From Longimicrobium sp. (GTDB lineage: Bacteria; Gemmatimonadota; Gemmatimonadetes; Longimicrobiales; Longimicrobiaceae), in NCBI GenBank assembly GCA_030446945.1, contig JAUJMI010000297.1:1-5075 (forward strand): a stretch of DNA of 5,075 nucleotides. The letters run 5' to 3'. The notes under the pieces were generated by a model. It saw only the letters and a program-made list of their open reading frames with translations. It did no database searches and was not told the origin of the DNA. How positions within the stretch are numbered: the stretch's first letter is position 1; every line of letters begins with the position of its first letter. Shown here in pieces: positions 1-5,075 of this stretch. The position numbers were made by a program, and so were the translations under genes.

Positions 1-820
1 GGTCCACCGTCTCGCGCCCCAGCAGGTCCTCGATCTGTACGTCGCGAACCTGCGTGACGCGGGCGTGCCCCTCGATCATCTCGCGCATCGACGGGATGAT
101 CTTGAACTCGATCCCCGTGTCCAGGCACACGTTCACGATGCGGCGGATCTCGTCGCCGGTCGCCGAGGGGATGGCGATCACCAGCAGCTGCGCGTCGACC
201 TTGAGGGCCAGGTCCTTGATGTCGCGGGTGGAGCCCAGCACCGGCACGCCGTGCAGCCGCATCCCGCGCTTGGCGATGTCGTCGTCAGCCAGAGCCACGG
301 GGAAGATGTCGATACCGCCCTCGCGCTGGCACTCGCGCACGAAGCGCTCGCCGCCGACGCCGGCGCCGATGATGAGGGCCCGTTTGCCGTGGCGCGGACG
401 CCAGGGCACCAGCCGCTCCTCGCGGAAGGCGCGCACCCCGAACCGCACCCCGCCGAACATCAGGATCGCGCTGATCCAGTCGAGGGCGAGCACCGAGCGC
501 GGATACCCTTCGAGCGTGCCGGTGAAGAAGAGCGAGCCCAGCAGGAGCGTGGAGCTAAGGGTGACCGCCTGCACCAGGTCGATCAGGTCGCGCATCCCCA
601 CGTGGCGCCACCACCCGCGGAACAGCCCAAACACGCCGAATGCGGCGAAGCGCCCGGCCAGCACGAACGGCAGGGTATTCCAGTAGATCCCTTCCATCTC
701 CTTCGGCACGCCCAGGTCGAAGCGGAGGCCGAAGGCGAATCGATACGCAACGGGAATCAGCAGCAGGTGCAGCGCGAAGATCAGCGGACGCCGGAACCGG
801 ATGAGGATTGTCGGGAGCAT
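1..820 (-). CDS. FlaA1/CapD/WbpM-family nucleotide-sugar epimerase/dehydratase, N-terminal part (runs off the left edge)
   Basis: This frame is open from an ATG at 820 to base 1, giving 273 codons with no stop; the C-terminal part lies outside the window. An in-frame TGA (823-821) sits directly before the ATG and fixes the earliest start; a weak AGG (833-831) lies 10 nt upstream. Four hydrophobic segments (about residues 12-30, 48-66, 83-104 and 107-127) indicate an inner-membrane anchor. A Rossmann-like domain follows, with LIIGAGVGGE at about 149-158. Near the edge, VQIEDLLGRETVD (261-273) matches the linker motif that precedes the short-chain dehydrogenase domain in FlaA1, CapD, WbpM and PglF proteins. 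Known members convert UDP-GlcNAc or a similar sugar nucleotide to a 4-keto-6-deoxy or epimerised product for glycans. The catalytic domain is not visible, so dehydratase and epimerase cannot be told apart. It lies on the same strand as the rhamnose genes, 412 nt downstream, so it may have its own promoter. Confidence 0.92.
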   Translation of the reverse strand, partial: MLPTILIRFRRPLIFALHLLLIPVAYRFAFGLRFDLGVPKEMEGIYWNTLPFVLAGRFAAFGVFGLFRGWWRHVGMRDLIDLVQAVTLSSTLLLGSLFFTGTLEGYPRSVLALDWISAILMFGGVRFGVRAFREERLVPWRPRHGKRALIIGAGVGGERFVRECQREGGIDIFPVALADDDIAKRGMRLHGVPVLGSTRDIKDLALKVDAQLLVIAIPSATGDEIRRIVNVCLDTGIEFKIIPSMREMIEGHARVTQVRDVQIEDLLGRETVD

Positions 821-1232
821 TCAACCATCGCCTAAGGGACGTTCCACCGAAGCCGGGCAGCCGCAGGGGGGCATCCTCGCCAAACTTGAACTGATAGAAC
901 GAATCACGCGCGCGGATGTGCACGGGGGGCACAAAACCCTGCCCGGTGGGCAGGTGCGGCGCGATCTCCAGACCACATGACGCCTGCGCGGTGCCGGGGG
1001 TCACACTGCCTACATGACCCGCCGCGCGCGGCCGGGGGGTGCTGCACGTACCGCGCCGCGCCGAAGCTCAGCCCCCCGCGGTCGCCGGGCAGACCGCGCG
1101 GGGAGCGCCCGGCGCGCCGCGAAGGTGCACAAGATAAGCGGTGTGGGTCATAGCGAACAGCCCGTCTCGGCCCGCGGCACCCATCCGCCACTCCCCTGCG
1201 GCCGTGGTGCGGCGGCAGCCCGGCCGGGCGGG
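821..1232. other. intergenic gap of about 410 bp without a recognisable gene
   Basis: This gap separates the end of rfbD from the membrane epimerase/dehydratase gene. Open frames cross it on both strands, but their translations are rich in Arg, Ala, Pro and Gly, match no family I recognise and run into the neighbouring genes out of frame, so I treat them as GC-rich noise. Several inverted repeats are present: GCCCGGCCGGGC at 1218-1229 just after the rfbD stop; a bulged GC-rich hairpin at about 1073-1103; and GGGTCA/TGACCC arms at 998-1003 and 1015-1020. None is followed by a T tract in the minus direction, so no standard intrinsic terminator can be called. An AT-rich TTATCTT lies at 1137-1131 on the minus strand without a good -35 partner. 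A promoter for the downstream gene is expected here but I cannot place it. Confidence 0.6.
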
Positions 1233-2120
1233 TCACCCCATGCAGAGCCGCAGCTGCTCCCTCCACTCAGGGAGGGCCACGCGGAGCTCCCGGGCGGCGC
1301 GCCCGCTGTCCAGCACGGAGTAGCGGGGGCGCGGGGCGCGCGTGGGGTACTCCTCCGTGGCGATGGGCACCACGCGGCGGGCGCGCTGCCCTGCACGCGC
1401 CGGGTCGGCGGCCAGGATCGCCTCCGCGAAGCCGTGCCAGCTCGTCTCGCCGGCGGCCGCCAGGTGGTACGTGCCGCTCGCCGCCCACGGGATCTCCCAG
1501 CCGCGCCCGGCGCGGAAGGGTGCCAGGATGGCGGCGGCCGCCTCGGCCAGCATCCGGCTCCAGGTGGGGGCTCCCACCTGGTCCGCCACCACGCGCAGCT
1601 CGTCGCGCTCGTGCGCCAGGCGCAGCATGGTGCGCAGGAAGTTGTGGCCGCGGGTGCCGTACACCCAGCTCGTGCGAAGCACCAGGTAGACCCCGCCCGC
1701 CGCCGCCACGGCCTCCTCCCCCTCGCGCTTGGTGCGGCCGTACACCCCCAGCGGGGCCGGGGCGTCGTCCTCGGTGTACGGGGCCCCCTTGGAGCCGTCG
1801 AAGACGTAGTCCGTGGAGAAGTGCACCAGCGGCACGCCGGCGTGCGCGGCCTCCCGGGCCAGGATGCCGGGGGCCACGGCGTTGAGGGCGCGCGCCAGCT
1901 CCGGCTCCGCCTCGGCGCGGTCCACCGCCGTGTGGGCGCCGGCGTTGACCACCAGGGCGGGCGCGGCGTCGCGGAAGCCGCGGCGGATCGCCTCGGGGTC
2001 CGCCAGGTCCAGCGCGCTCCGCGGCGGCGCCACCACCTCCGCCATCGGGGCGAGCGCGCGGGCCAGCTCCCACCCCACCTGCCCCGTCCCCCCGGTGAGG
2101 AGGATGCGCGGCCGGATCAC
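1233..2120 (-). CDS. rfbD: dTDP-4-dehydrorhamnose reductase (RmlD/RfbD)
   Basis: This enzyme catalyses the last step of dTDP-L-rhamnose synthesis, the NAD(P)H-dependent reduction of dTDP-4-keto-L-rhamnose, in the cytoplasm. The product is 295 residues, a normal length for the family. Visible motifs in order are the Rossmann loop TGGTGQVG (9-16), NAGAHTAVDRAE (59-70), STDYVFDG (102-109), the catalytic Tyr127-x3-Lys131 in YGRTK, RTSWVYG (149-155), DQVGAPTWS (180-188) and RPRYSVLD (264-271), all typical of RmlD. The start is a GTG at 2120. It overlaps the rfbC stop by 4 bp (GTGA), a GAGGG at 2128-2124 lies just upstream, and the protein begins [11 protein letters not shown] as expected. The frame is open further upstream, but that extension lies inside rfbC and is not RmlD-like. 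The overlap implies translation coupled to rfbC. The order after B, A and C and the intact motifs make the function firm; only the exact start is slightly uncertain. Confidence 0.96.
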   Translation of the reverse strand: MIRPRILLTGGTGQVGWELARALAPMAEVVAPPRSALDLADPEAIRRGFRDAAPALVVNAGAHTAVDRAEAEPELARALNAVAPGILAREAAHAGVPLVHFSTDYVFDGSKGAPYTEDDAPAPLGVYGRTKREGEEAVAAAGGVYLVLRTSWVYGTRGHNFLRTMLRLAHERDELRVVADQVGAPTWSRMLAEAAAAILAPFRAGRGWEIPWAASGTYHLAAAGETSWHGFAEAILAADPARAGQRARRVVPIATEEYPTRAPRPRYSVLDSGRAARELRVALPEWREQLRLCMG

Positions 2121-2680
2121 GCACCCTCGCGGAAGCGCGGAAGCCGCTCCGGCGATAGGTCGCGGAGCCGGGCGCCGCCCTTGTCCTTGGCCGAGACCAG
2201 CGGGGCCGCGCGGGGCCACTCGATCGCCAGGTCGGGGTCGTTCCACAGCAGGGTGGACTCGGTCTCGGGGCGGTACACGTCGGTGCACTTGTAGGCGAAG
2301 AGCGCCTCGCCCGAGGTCACCACGAAGCCGTGCGCGAACCCCGCCGGCACCCAGAGCTGCCACCCGTTCTCGTCGGACAGCGTGTACCCCGTCCACCGCC
2401 CGAAGGTGGGGGAGCCCACCCGCACGTCCACCGCCACGTCCCACACCTCGCCGCGGAGCACCGACACCAGCTTCCCCTGCGGGTGGGGCTCCTGGAAGTG
2501 GAGCCCCCGCAGCACCCCGCGTGTGGAGAGCGAGACGTTGTCCTGCACGAAGCGGTCGGGGATCCCCGCCGCCGCGTAGCGCTCGGCGCGCCACGTCTCG
2601 CGAAAGAAGCCGCGCTCGTCGCGAAAGACGGGGGGCTTGAGCAGGAGGACGCCGGGAAGCGCCGTTCGCTCCTCGATCAT
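2117..2680 (-). CDS. rfbC: dTDP-4-dehydrorhamnose 3,5-epimerase (RmlC/RfbC)
   Basis: This cofactor-free cupin enzyme epimerises C3 and C5 of dTDP-4-keto-6-deoxy-D-glucose to give dTDP-4-keto-L-rhamnose. The product is 187 residues, the usual size. Family signatures are [11 protein letters not shown] (20-30), FVQDNVSLS (44-52), GVLRGLHFQ (55-63) with the candidate catalytic base His61, QGKLV (68-72), VWDVAVDVR (79-87), [11 protein letters not shown] (109-119), and [11 protein letters not shown] (129-139) with Tyr130 where the family has its catalytic acid. SAKDK (163-167) carries the aspartate expected to pair with the histidine. These roles are assigned by similarity. The ATG at 2680 overlaps the rfbA stop by 4 bp (ATGA). 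No strong Shine-Dalgarno precedes it, so translation probably depends on coupling to rfbA. A 5-epimerase for another deoxysugar is possible in principle, but the adjacent rfbD argues for rhamnose. Confidence 0.96.
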   Translation of the reverse strand: MIEERTALPGVLLLKPPVFRDERGFFRETWRAERYAAAGIPDRFVQDNVSLSTRGVLRGLHFQEPHPQGKLVSVLRGEVWDVAVDVRVGSPTFGRWTGYTLSDENGWQLWVPAGFAHGFVVTSGEALFAYKCTDVYRPETESTLLWNDPDLAIEWPRAAPLVSAKDKGGARLRDLSPERLPRFREGA

Positions 2681-3555
2681 CCGTGCGGCCGCCCGTCCAG
2701 CAGGCTCAGCAGGTACTCGCCGTAGCCGCTCTTCAGCAGCGGCGCGGCCAGCCCGCGGAGCTGCGCCTCGTCGATGAAGCCGGAGCGGTACGCGATCTCC
2801 TCCGGCGCCGCCACCTTGAGCCCCTGCCGCTTCTCGATGGTCTCGATGAAGTTGCTGGCCTGCTGCAGCGACTCGTGCGTTCCCGTGTCCAGCCACGCCA
2901 TCCCCCGCCCCAGCAGCTCCATGTGCAGCTGGCCGCTGCGCAGGTACTCCAGGTTCACGTCGGTGATCTCGTACTCGCCGCGATTCGAAGGCCGCAGCGC
3001 CGCGGCGATCTCCAGTACCCGGTTGTCGAAGAAGTAGAGCCCCGTCACCGCGTACGGCGACTTCGGGTCGAGCGGTTTCTCCTCGATGGAGACCACCCGC
3101 CCCGCCGCGTCGAGTTCGGCCACTCCGTAGCGCTCGGGGTCGCGCACGTGGTAGCCGAAGACGGTGGCCCCGGCGGGCCGCTCCGCCGCGGCGTGCAGCA
3201 GCTCGGTGAGGCCGTGGCCGTAGAAGATGTTGTCGCCCAGGATCAGCGCCACCCGGTCGTCGCCCACGAAGTCGCGCCCGATGGTGAACGCCTGCGCCAG
3301 CCCCTCGGGGCGCGGCTGCTCGGCGTACTCGAAGCGCACCCCCCACTGCTCGCCGTCGCCCAGGAGCTCGCGGAAGCGCGGGAGGTCGGCGGGAGTGGAG
3401 ATGACCAGGATCTCGCGGATCCCGGCCAGCATCAGGGTGGAGAGCGGGTAGTAGATCATCGGCTTGTCGAACACCGGGAGGAGCTGCTTGCTCACTGCCC
3501 GCGTGATCGGGTAGAGCCGTGTTCCGCTCCCCCCTGCCAGGATGATTCCCTTCAT
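2677..3555 (-). CDS. rfbA: glucose-1-phosphate thymidylyltransferase (RmlA/RfbA)
   Basis: This is the first committed enzyme of the pathway: dTTP plus glucose-1-phosphate gives dTDP-glucose and pyrophosphate, in the cytoplasm. The product is 292 residues, the normal length for the tetrameric RmlA type. The nucleotidyltransferase signature is complete: [15 protein letters not shown] at 2-16, [18 protein letters not shown] at 22-39 with Lys23 in the active site, [10 protein letters not shown] at 104-113 with the metal-binding Asp108, IEEKP at 157-161, and [10 protein letters not shown] at 221-230 with Asp223 as the second metal ligand. The ATG at 3555 overlaps the rfbB stop by 4 bp and has a GGGGAG at 3567-3562 with a 6-nt spacer. 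The open frame extends upstream to 3687, but that stretch lies within rfbB and is not RmlA-like. Family members are inhibited by dTDP-L-rhamnose; nothing in this sequence shows otherwise. Confidence 0.97.
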   Translation of the reverse strand: MKGIILAGGSGTRLYPITRAVSKQLLPVFDKPMIYYPLSTLMLAGIREILVISTPADLPRFRELLGDGEQWGVRFEYAEQPRPEGLAQAFTIGRDFVGDDRVALILGDNIFYGHGLTELLHAAAERPAGATVFGYHVRDPERYGVAELDAAGRVVSIEEKPLDPKSPYAVTGLYFFDNRVLEIAAALRPSNRGEYEITDVNLEYLRSGQLHMELLGRGMAWLDTGTHESLQQASNFIETIEKRQGLKVAAPEEIAYRSGFIDEAQLRGLAAPLLKSGYGEYLLSLLDGRPHG

Positions 3556-4619
3556 GCCGCGCTCCCCAGCCCCAGTCGCTCGCCGCGGTACGCGCCGGAA
3601 AGGATGCGCTCCCACCAGGGGCGGTTCTCGAGGTACCAGGCGACCGTCTTCCTCAATCCCGTCTCGAACGTCTCGCGCGGGCTCCACCCCAGCTCGGCGC
3701 GCACCCGGGAAGCGTCGATGGCGTACCGCAGGTCGTGCCCGGGACGGTCCTCCACGAAGCGGATCAGTCCCTCACGCGGACCGATGGCGGGGTCGGGCGC
3801 CATCTCGTCCACGAGCCGGCAGACCGCGCGGACCACCTCCAGGTTCGTCATCTCGTTGCGCCCGCCGATGGCGTACGTCTCTCCCGGGCGCCCGCCGCCG
3901 AGCACTGCGACGAGGGCGTCCGCGTGGTCCTCCACGAAGAGCCAGTCGCGGACGTTCTCGCCGCGCCCGTACACGGGAAGGGGGCGCCCTGCCAGCGCGT
4001 TGAGCACCATCAGCGGGATCAGCTTCTCGGGAAACTGCCGCGGGCCGTAGTTGTTGGAGCAGTTGGTCGTGAGGGTGGGGAGGCCGTACGTGTGGTGCCA
4101 CGCCCGCACCAGATGGTCCGACCCGGCCTTGCTGGCCGAGTACGGCGAGTTGGGCGCGTACGCAGTCTCCTCGGTGAAGAAACCTTCGGCCCCCAGCGAG
4201 CCGAAGACCTCATCGGTGGAGACGTGGAGGAAGCGGAATGCGTCGCGCGCCTCGCCGCGGAGCGCGCTCCAGAAGCGCCGCGCCTCCTCCAGCAGGGTGA
4301 AGGTCCCCACCACGTTGGTGCGGATGAAGTCCCCCGGCCCGTCGATGGAGCGGTCCACGTGGCTCTCCGCCGCCAGGTGCATCACCGCGCGCGGCTCGTA
4401 CTCGGTGAAGAGGCGGCGGAGCGCGGGGCCGTCGCAGATGTCCACCCGCTCGAAGCGGTAGCGCGGGTGAAGGGCCACCTCGGCCACGGAGTCCGGATTG
4501 CCGGCGTAGGTCAGCGCGTCCACGTTGACCACGCGCGCCTCCGTGCCGTGCAGGAGCGTGCGCACGAGCGACGAACCGATGAAGCCTGCCCCGCCGGTGA
4601 CCAGAATGGTTCCTTGCAT
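3552..4619 (-). CDS. rfbB: dTDP-glucose 4,6-dehydratase (RmlB/RfbB)
   Basis: This NAD+-dependent short-chain dehydrogenase family enzyme converts dTDP-D-glucose to dTDP-4-keto-6-deoxy-D-glucose, the second step of rhamnose synthesis. The product is 355 residues, as expected. Motifs in order are TGGAGFIG (8-15, NAD binding), VDALTYAGN (33-41), [12 protein letters not shown] (81-92), STDEVFG (134-140) carrying the catalytic Thr-Asp-Glu triad at 135-137, YSASK (160-164) with catalytic Tyr160 and Lys164, [17 protein letters not shown] (186-202), [12 protein letters not shown] (224-235) and [12 protein letters not shown] (291-302). All key residues are present. The ATG at 4619 is preceded by GAGGA (4630-4626) with a 6-nt spacer and begins [10 protein letters not shown] as in other RmlB proteins; the longer open frame upstream to 4847 is low-complexity GC-rich sequence. 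It is the first gene of the operon and overlaps rfbA by 4 bp. The promoter should lie in the divergent region to its right. Confidence 0.97.
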   Translation of the reverse strand: MQGTILVTGGAGFIGSSLVRTLLHGTEARVVNVDALTYAGNPDSVAEVALHPRYRFERVDICDGPALRRLFTEYEPRAVMHLAAESHVDRSIDGPGDFIRTNVVGTFTLLEEARRFWSALRGEARDAFRFLHVSTDEVFGSLGAEGFFTEETAYAPNSPYSASKAGSDHLVRAWHHTYGLPTLTTNCSNNYGPRQFPEKLIPLMVLNALAGRPLPVYGRGENVRDWLFVEDHADALVAVLGGGRPGETYAIGGRNEMTNLEVVRAVCRLVDEMAPDPAIGPREGLIRFVEDRPGHDLRYAIDASRVRAELGWSPRETFETGLRKTVAWYLENRPWWERILSGAYRGERLGLGSAA

Positions 4620-4625
4620 GATCGT

Positions 4626-4630
4626 TCCTC
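4626..4630 (-). promoter_or_regulatory. Shine-Dalgarno sequence of rfbB
   Basis: GAGGA on the minus strand lies 6 nt before the rfbB ATG at 4619. It supports that start over in-frame alternatives further upstream. It is the clearest ribosome-binding site in the window and fits the first gene of an operon. Confidence 0.7.
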
Positions 4631-4714
4631 GTTCGTGCGCTCCCCACCCCGTTCGGGCCGGTTCCGCCACCATCAGGCGCGAAGCGCACCTCTGCCGGGG
4701 GCGAATGGCGCGCG

Positions 4715-4744
4715 AAGATAACCTCACCTCACGGCGGAGCACAA
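4715..4744 (-). promoter_or_regulatory. possible sigma70-like promoter of the rfb operon
   Basis: On the minus strand, TTGTGC (4744-4739) and TATCTT (4720-4715) are separated by 18 nt. They match the -35 and -10 consensus at 3 of 6 and 4 of 6 positions. They form an AT-richer island within very GC-rich DNA and would leave a leader of roughly 90 nt before rfbB. The match is weak. An alternative -10-like TACAAT lies at 4795-4790 but has no -35 partner. The location is sensible but the exact site is a guess. Confidence 0.3.
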
Positions 4745-4797
4745 ACCCGCCACGCCGGCCGGGTTGCGTGCGCCGGGGCCGGCGCGGAGATTGTAGA

Positions 4798-4811
4798 CAC
4801 TCCGCGGAGTG
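4798..4811. promoter_or_regulatory. 14-bp perfect palindrome in the divergent intergenic region, possible operator
   Basis: CACTCCGCGGAGTG is its own reverse complement. Pairing resumes outside two mismatched positions on each side, with GTA at 4793-4795 against TAC at 4814-4816, so the symmetric element spans 24 bp with 20 symmetric positions. It lies between two divergent genes, beside a TACAAT on the minus strand and about 55 nt before the plus-strand ATG, where a dimeric regulator could bind. GC-rich palindromes arise by chance fairly often in such DNA, so function is unproven. Confidence 0.3.
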
Positions 4812-4866
4812 CGTACCGGTCCCCGCGCGGGCGGGCGCCCCCGCCACGCCGCCCTGCAGACCCGCG

Positions 4867-5025
4867 ATGAAGCGCCTCCAAATCGCCTTCCTGACCTCCG
4901 TGGACGCCGCCTCACCCGGCGCGTACTCCGGTACGCCGTACTACATGGCGCGGGCGCTCCACGAGTACTGCGGCGACGTGACCCACCTCGGACCCCTGCG
5001 TCCACCGTACCTGGTGTACGGCTAG
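4867..5025 (+). CDS. N-terminal fragment of a glycosyltransferase (GT4-like), ended early by an amber stop; possibly a broken gene
   Basis: The ATG at 4867 opens a 52-residue frame divergent from the rfb operon and ending at TAG (5023-5025). It begins [14 protein letters not shown], a hydrophobic first strand typical of GT-B glycosyltransferases. It continues with [14 protein letters not shown] (21-34), resembling the S/GTP-x-YM-x-ALE segment near the N-terminus of family-4-like glycosyltransferases, and then THLGPLRPP (39-47). A complete enzyme would be about 350-420 residues, so this is only the start of one. Beyond the TAG the same frame stays open to the window end and reads VRPRVSQRRVGRAGRR, which could plausibly be the continuation; one base change from AAG to TAG would explain the break. 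Nonsense mutation, base-calling error and a frame change beyond the window all remain possible. No clear Shine-Dalgarno precedes the ATG. The family assignment rests on remembered motif resemblance, so it is moderate; the sugar and acceptor are unknown. Confidence 0.6.
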   Translation: MKRLQIAFLTSVDAASPGAYSGTPYYMARALHEYCGDVTHLGPLRPPYLVYG

Positions 5026-5075
5026 GTGAGGCCCCGCGTCTCCCAGCGCCGGGTGGGGCGCGCCGGGCGGCGCCG

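Noticed and set aside
813..828. Overlapping short upstream frame (ATG at 828) before the epimerase/dehydratase start
   Set aside because: It encodes about 15 residues of no recognisable character and nothing shows that it is translated; the overlap is probably coincidental.
54..835. Two plus-strand open frames (to 686 and 835) antisense to the epimerase/dehydratase gene
   Set aside because: The minus strand here reads as a four-segment membrane domain plus Rossmann motif and the family linker motif; the plus frames show only low-complexity sequence.
555..1004. Minus-strand open frame of 149 codons overlapping the start of the epimerase/dehydratase gene
   Set aside because: It is out of frame with the real gene over most of its length and becomes Arg/Pro-rich there. 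The upstream part, including QFKFGEDAPLRLPGFG, resembles no protein I know.
1218..1229. GCCCGGCCGGGC just after rfbD as an intrinsic terminator
   Set aside because: It has no separate loop and no T tract follows on the minus strand, so it does not meet the usual form.
1014..2294. Plus-strand open frame of 426 codons across the gap and antisense to rfbD
   Set aside because: The translation is Arg/Ala/Gly/Pro-rich without recognisable motifs, while the opposite strand encodes a full RmlD. It is an antisense shadow of GC-rich coding DNA.
2121..2594. Upstream extension of the rfbD frame inside rfbC
   Set aside because: The frame is open, but it lies fully within rfbC and has no RmlD-like sequence. 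A C-D fusion is not supported because rfbC is in a different frame with its own stop at 2117.
2683..4050. Plus-strand open frame of 455 codons antisense to rfbA and part of rfbB
   Set aside because: It mirrors two highly conserved genes on the minus strand, has no family motif and no plausible start signal.
4620..4847. N-terminal extension of rfbB to an ATG at 4847
   Set aside because: The added residues are low-complexity and absent from RmlB proteins, and a good Shine-Dalgarno precedes the ATG at 4619.

Overview
The window is GC-rich DNA, by eye about two thirds G+C or more, with codons ending mostly in G or C. It carries a surface-polysaccharide precursor locus. The core is a complete four-gene dTDP-L-rhamnose operon on the minus strand, in the order rfbB-rfbA-rfbC-rfbD. 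The same cluster occurs in many bacteria, so it does not fix the taxon. A high-GC soil-type lineage such as Gemmatimonadota fits the composition and the style of the glycosyltransferase N-terminus, but this is an inference and not a call.

Layout from right to left, in the direction of minus-strand transcription. Positions 4867-5025 hold a divergent plus-strand reading frame that looks like the N-terminus of a family-4-like glycosyltransferase. It is closed by an amber codon after 52 residues, close to the window edge. Positions 4620-4866 are the divergent intergenic region, with a possible promoter for the rfb operon, a Shine-Dalgarno sequence for rfbB and a 14-bp perfect palindrome. Positions 4619-1233 hold rfbB (dTDP-glucose 4,6-dehydratase), rfbA (glucose-1-phosphate thymidylyltransferase), rfbC (3,5-epimerase) and rfbD (4-keto reductase). 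Each consecutive pair overlaps by 4 bp (ATGA, ATGA, GTGA), which suggests a single translationally coupled mRNA. Positions 1232-821 are a gap of about 410 bp with no convincing gene. Positions 820-1 hold the N-terminal 273 codons of a membrane-anchored FlaA1/CapD/WbpM-type nucleotide-sugar epimerase/dehydratase that runs off the left edge.

Together the four Rfb enzymes convert glucose-1-phosphate and dTTP to dTDP-L-rhamnose. The partial FlaA1/CapD-type protein would make a second modified sugar nucleotide, and the glycosyltransferase would use such donors. The whole reads as the edge of an O-antigen, capsule or exopolysaccharide cluster. I see no RNA gene, mobile element or CRISPR array, and no evidence of a previously undescribed system. 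The most unusual point is the early stop in the glycosyltransferase.
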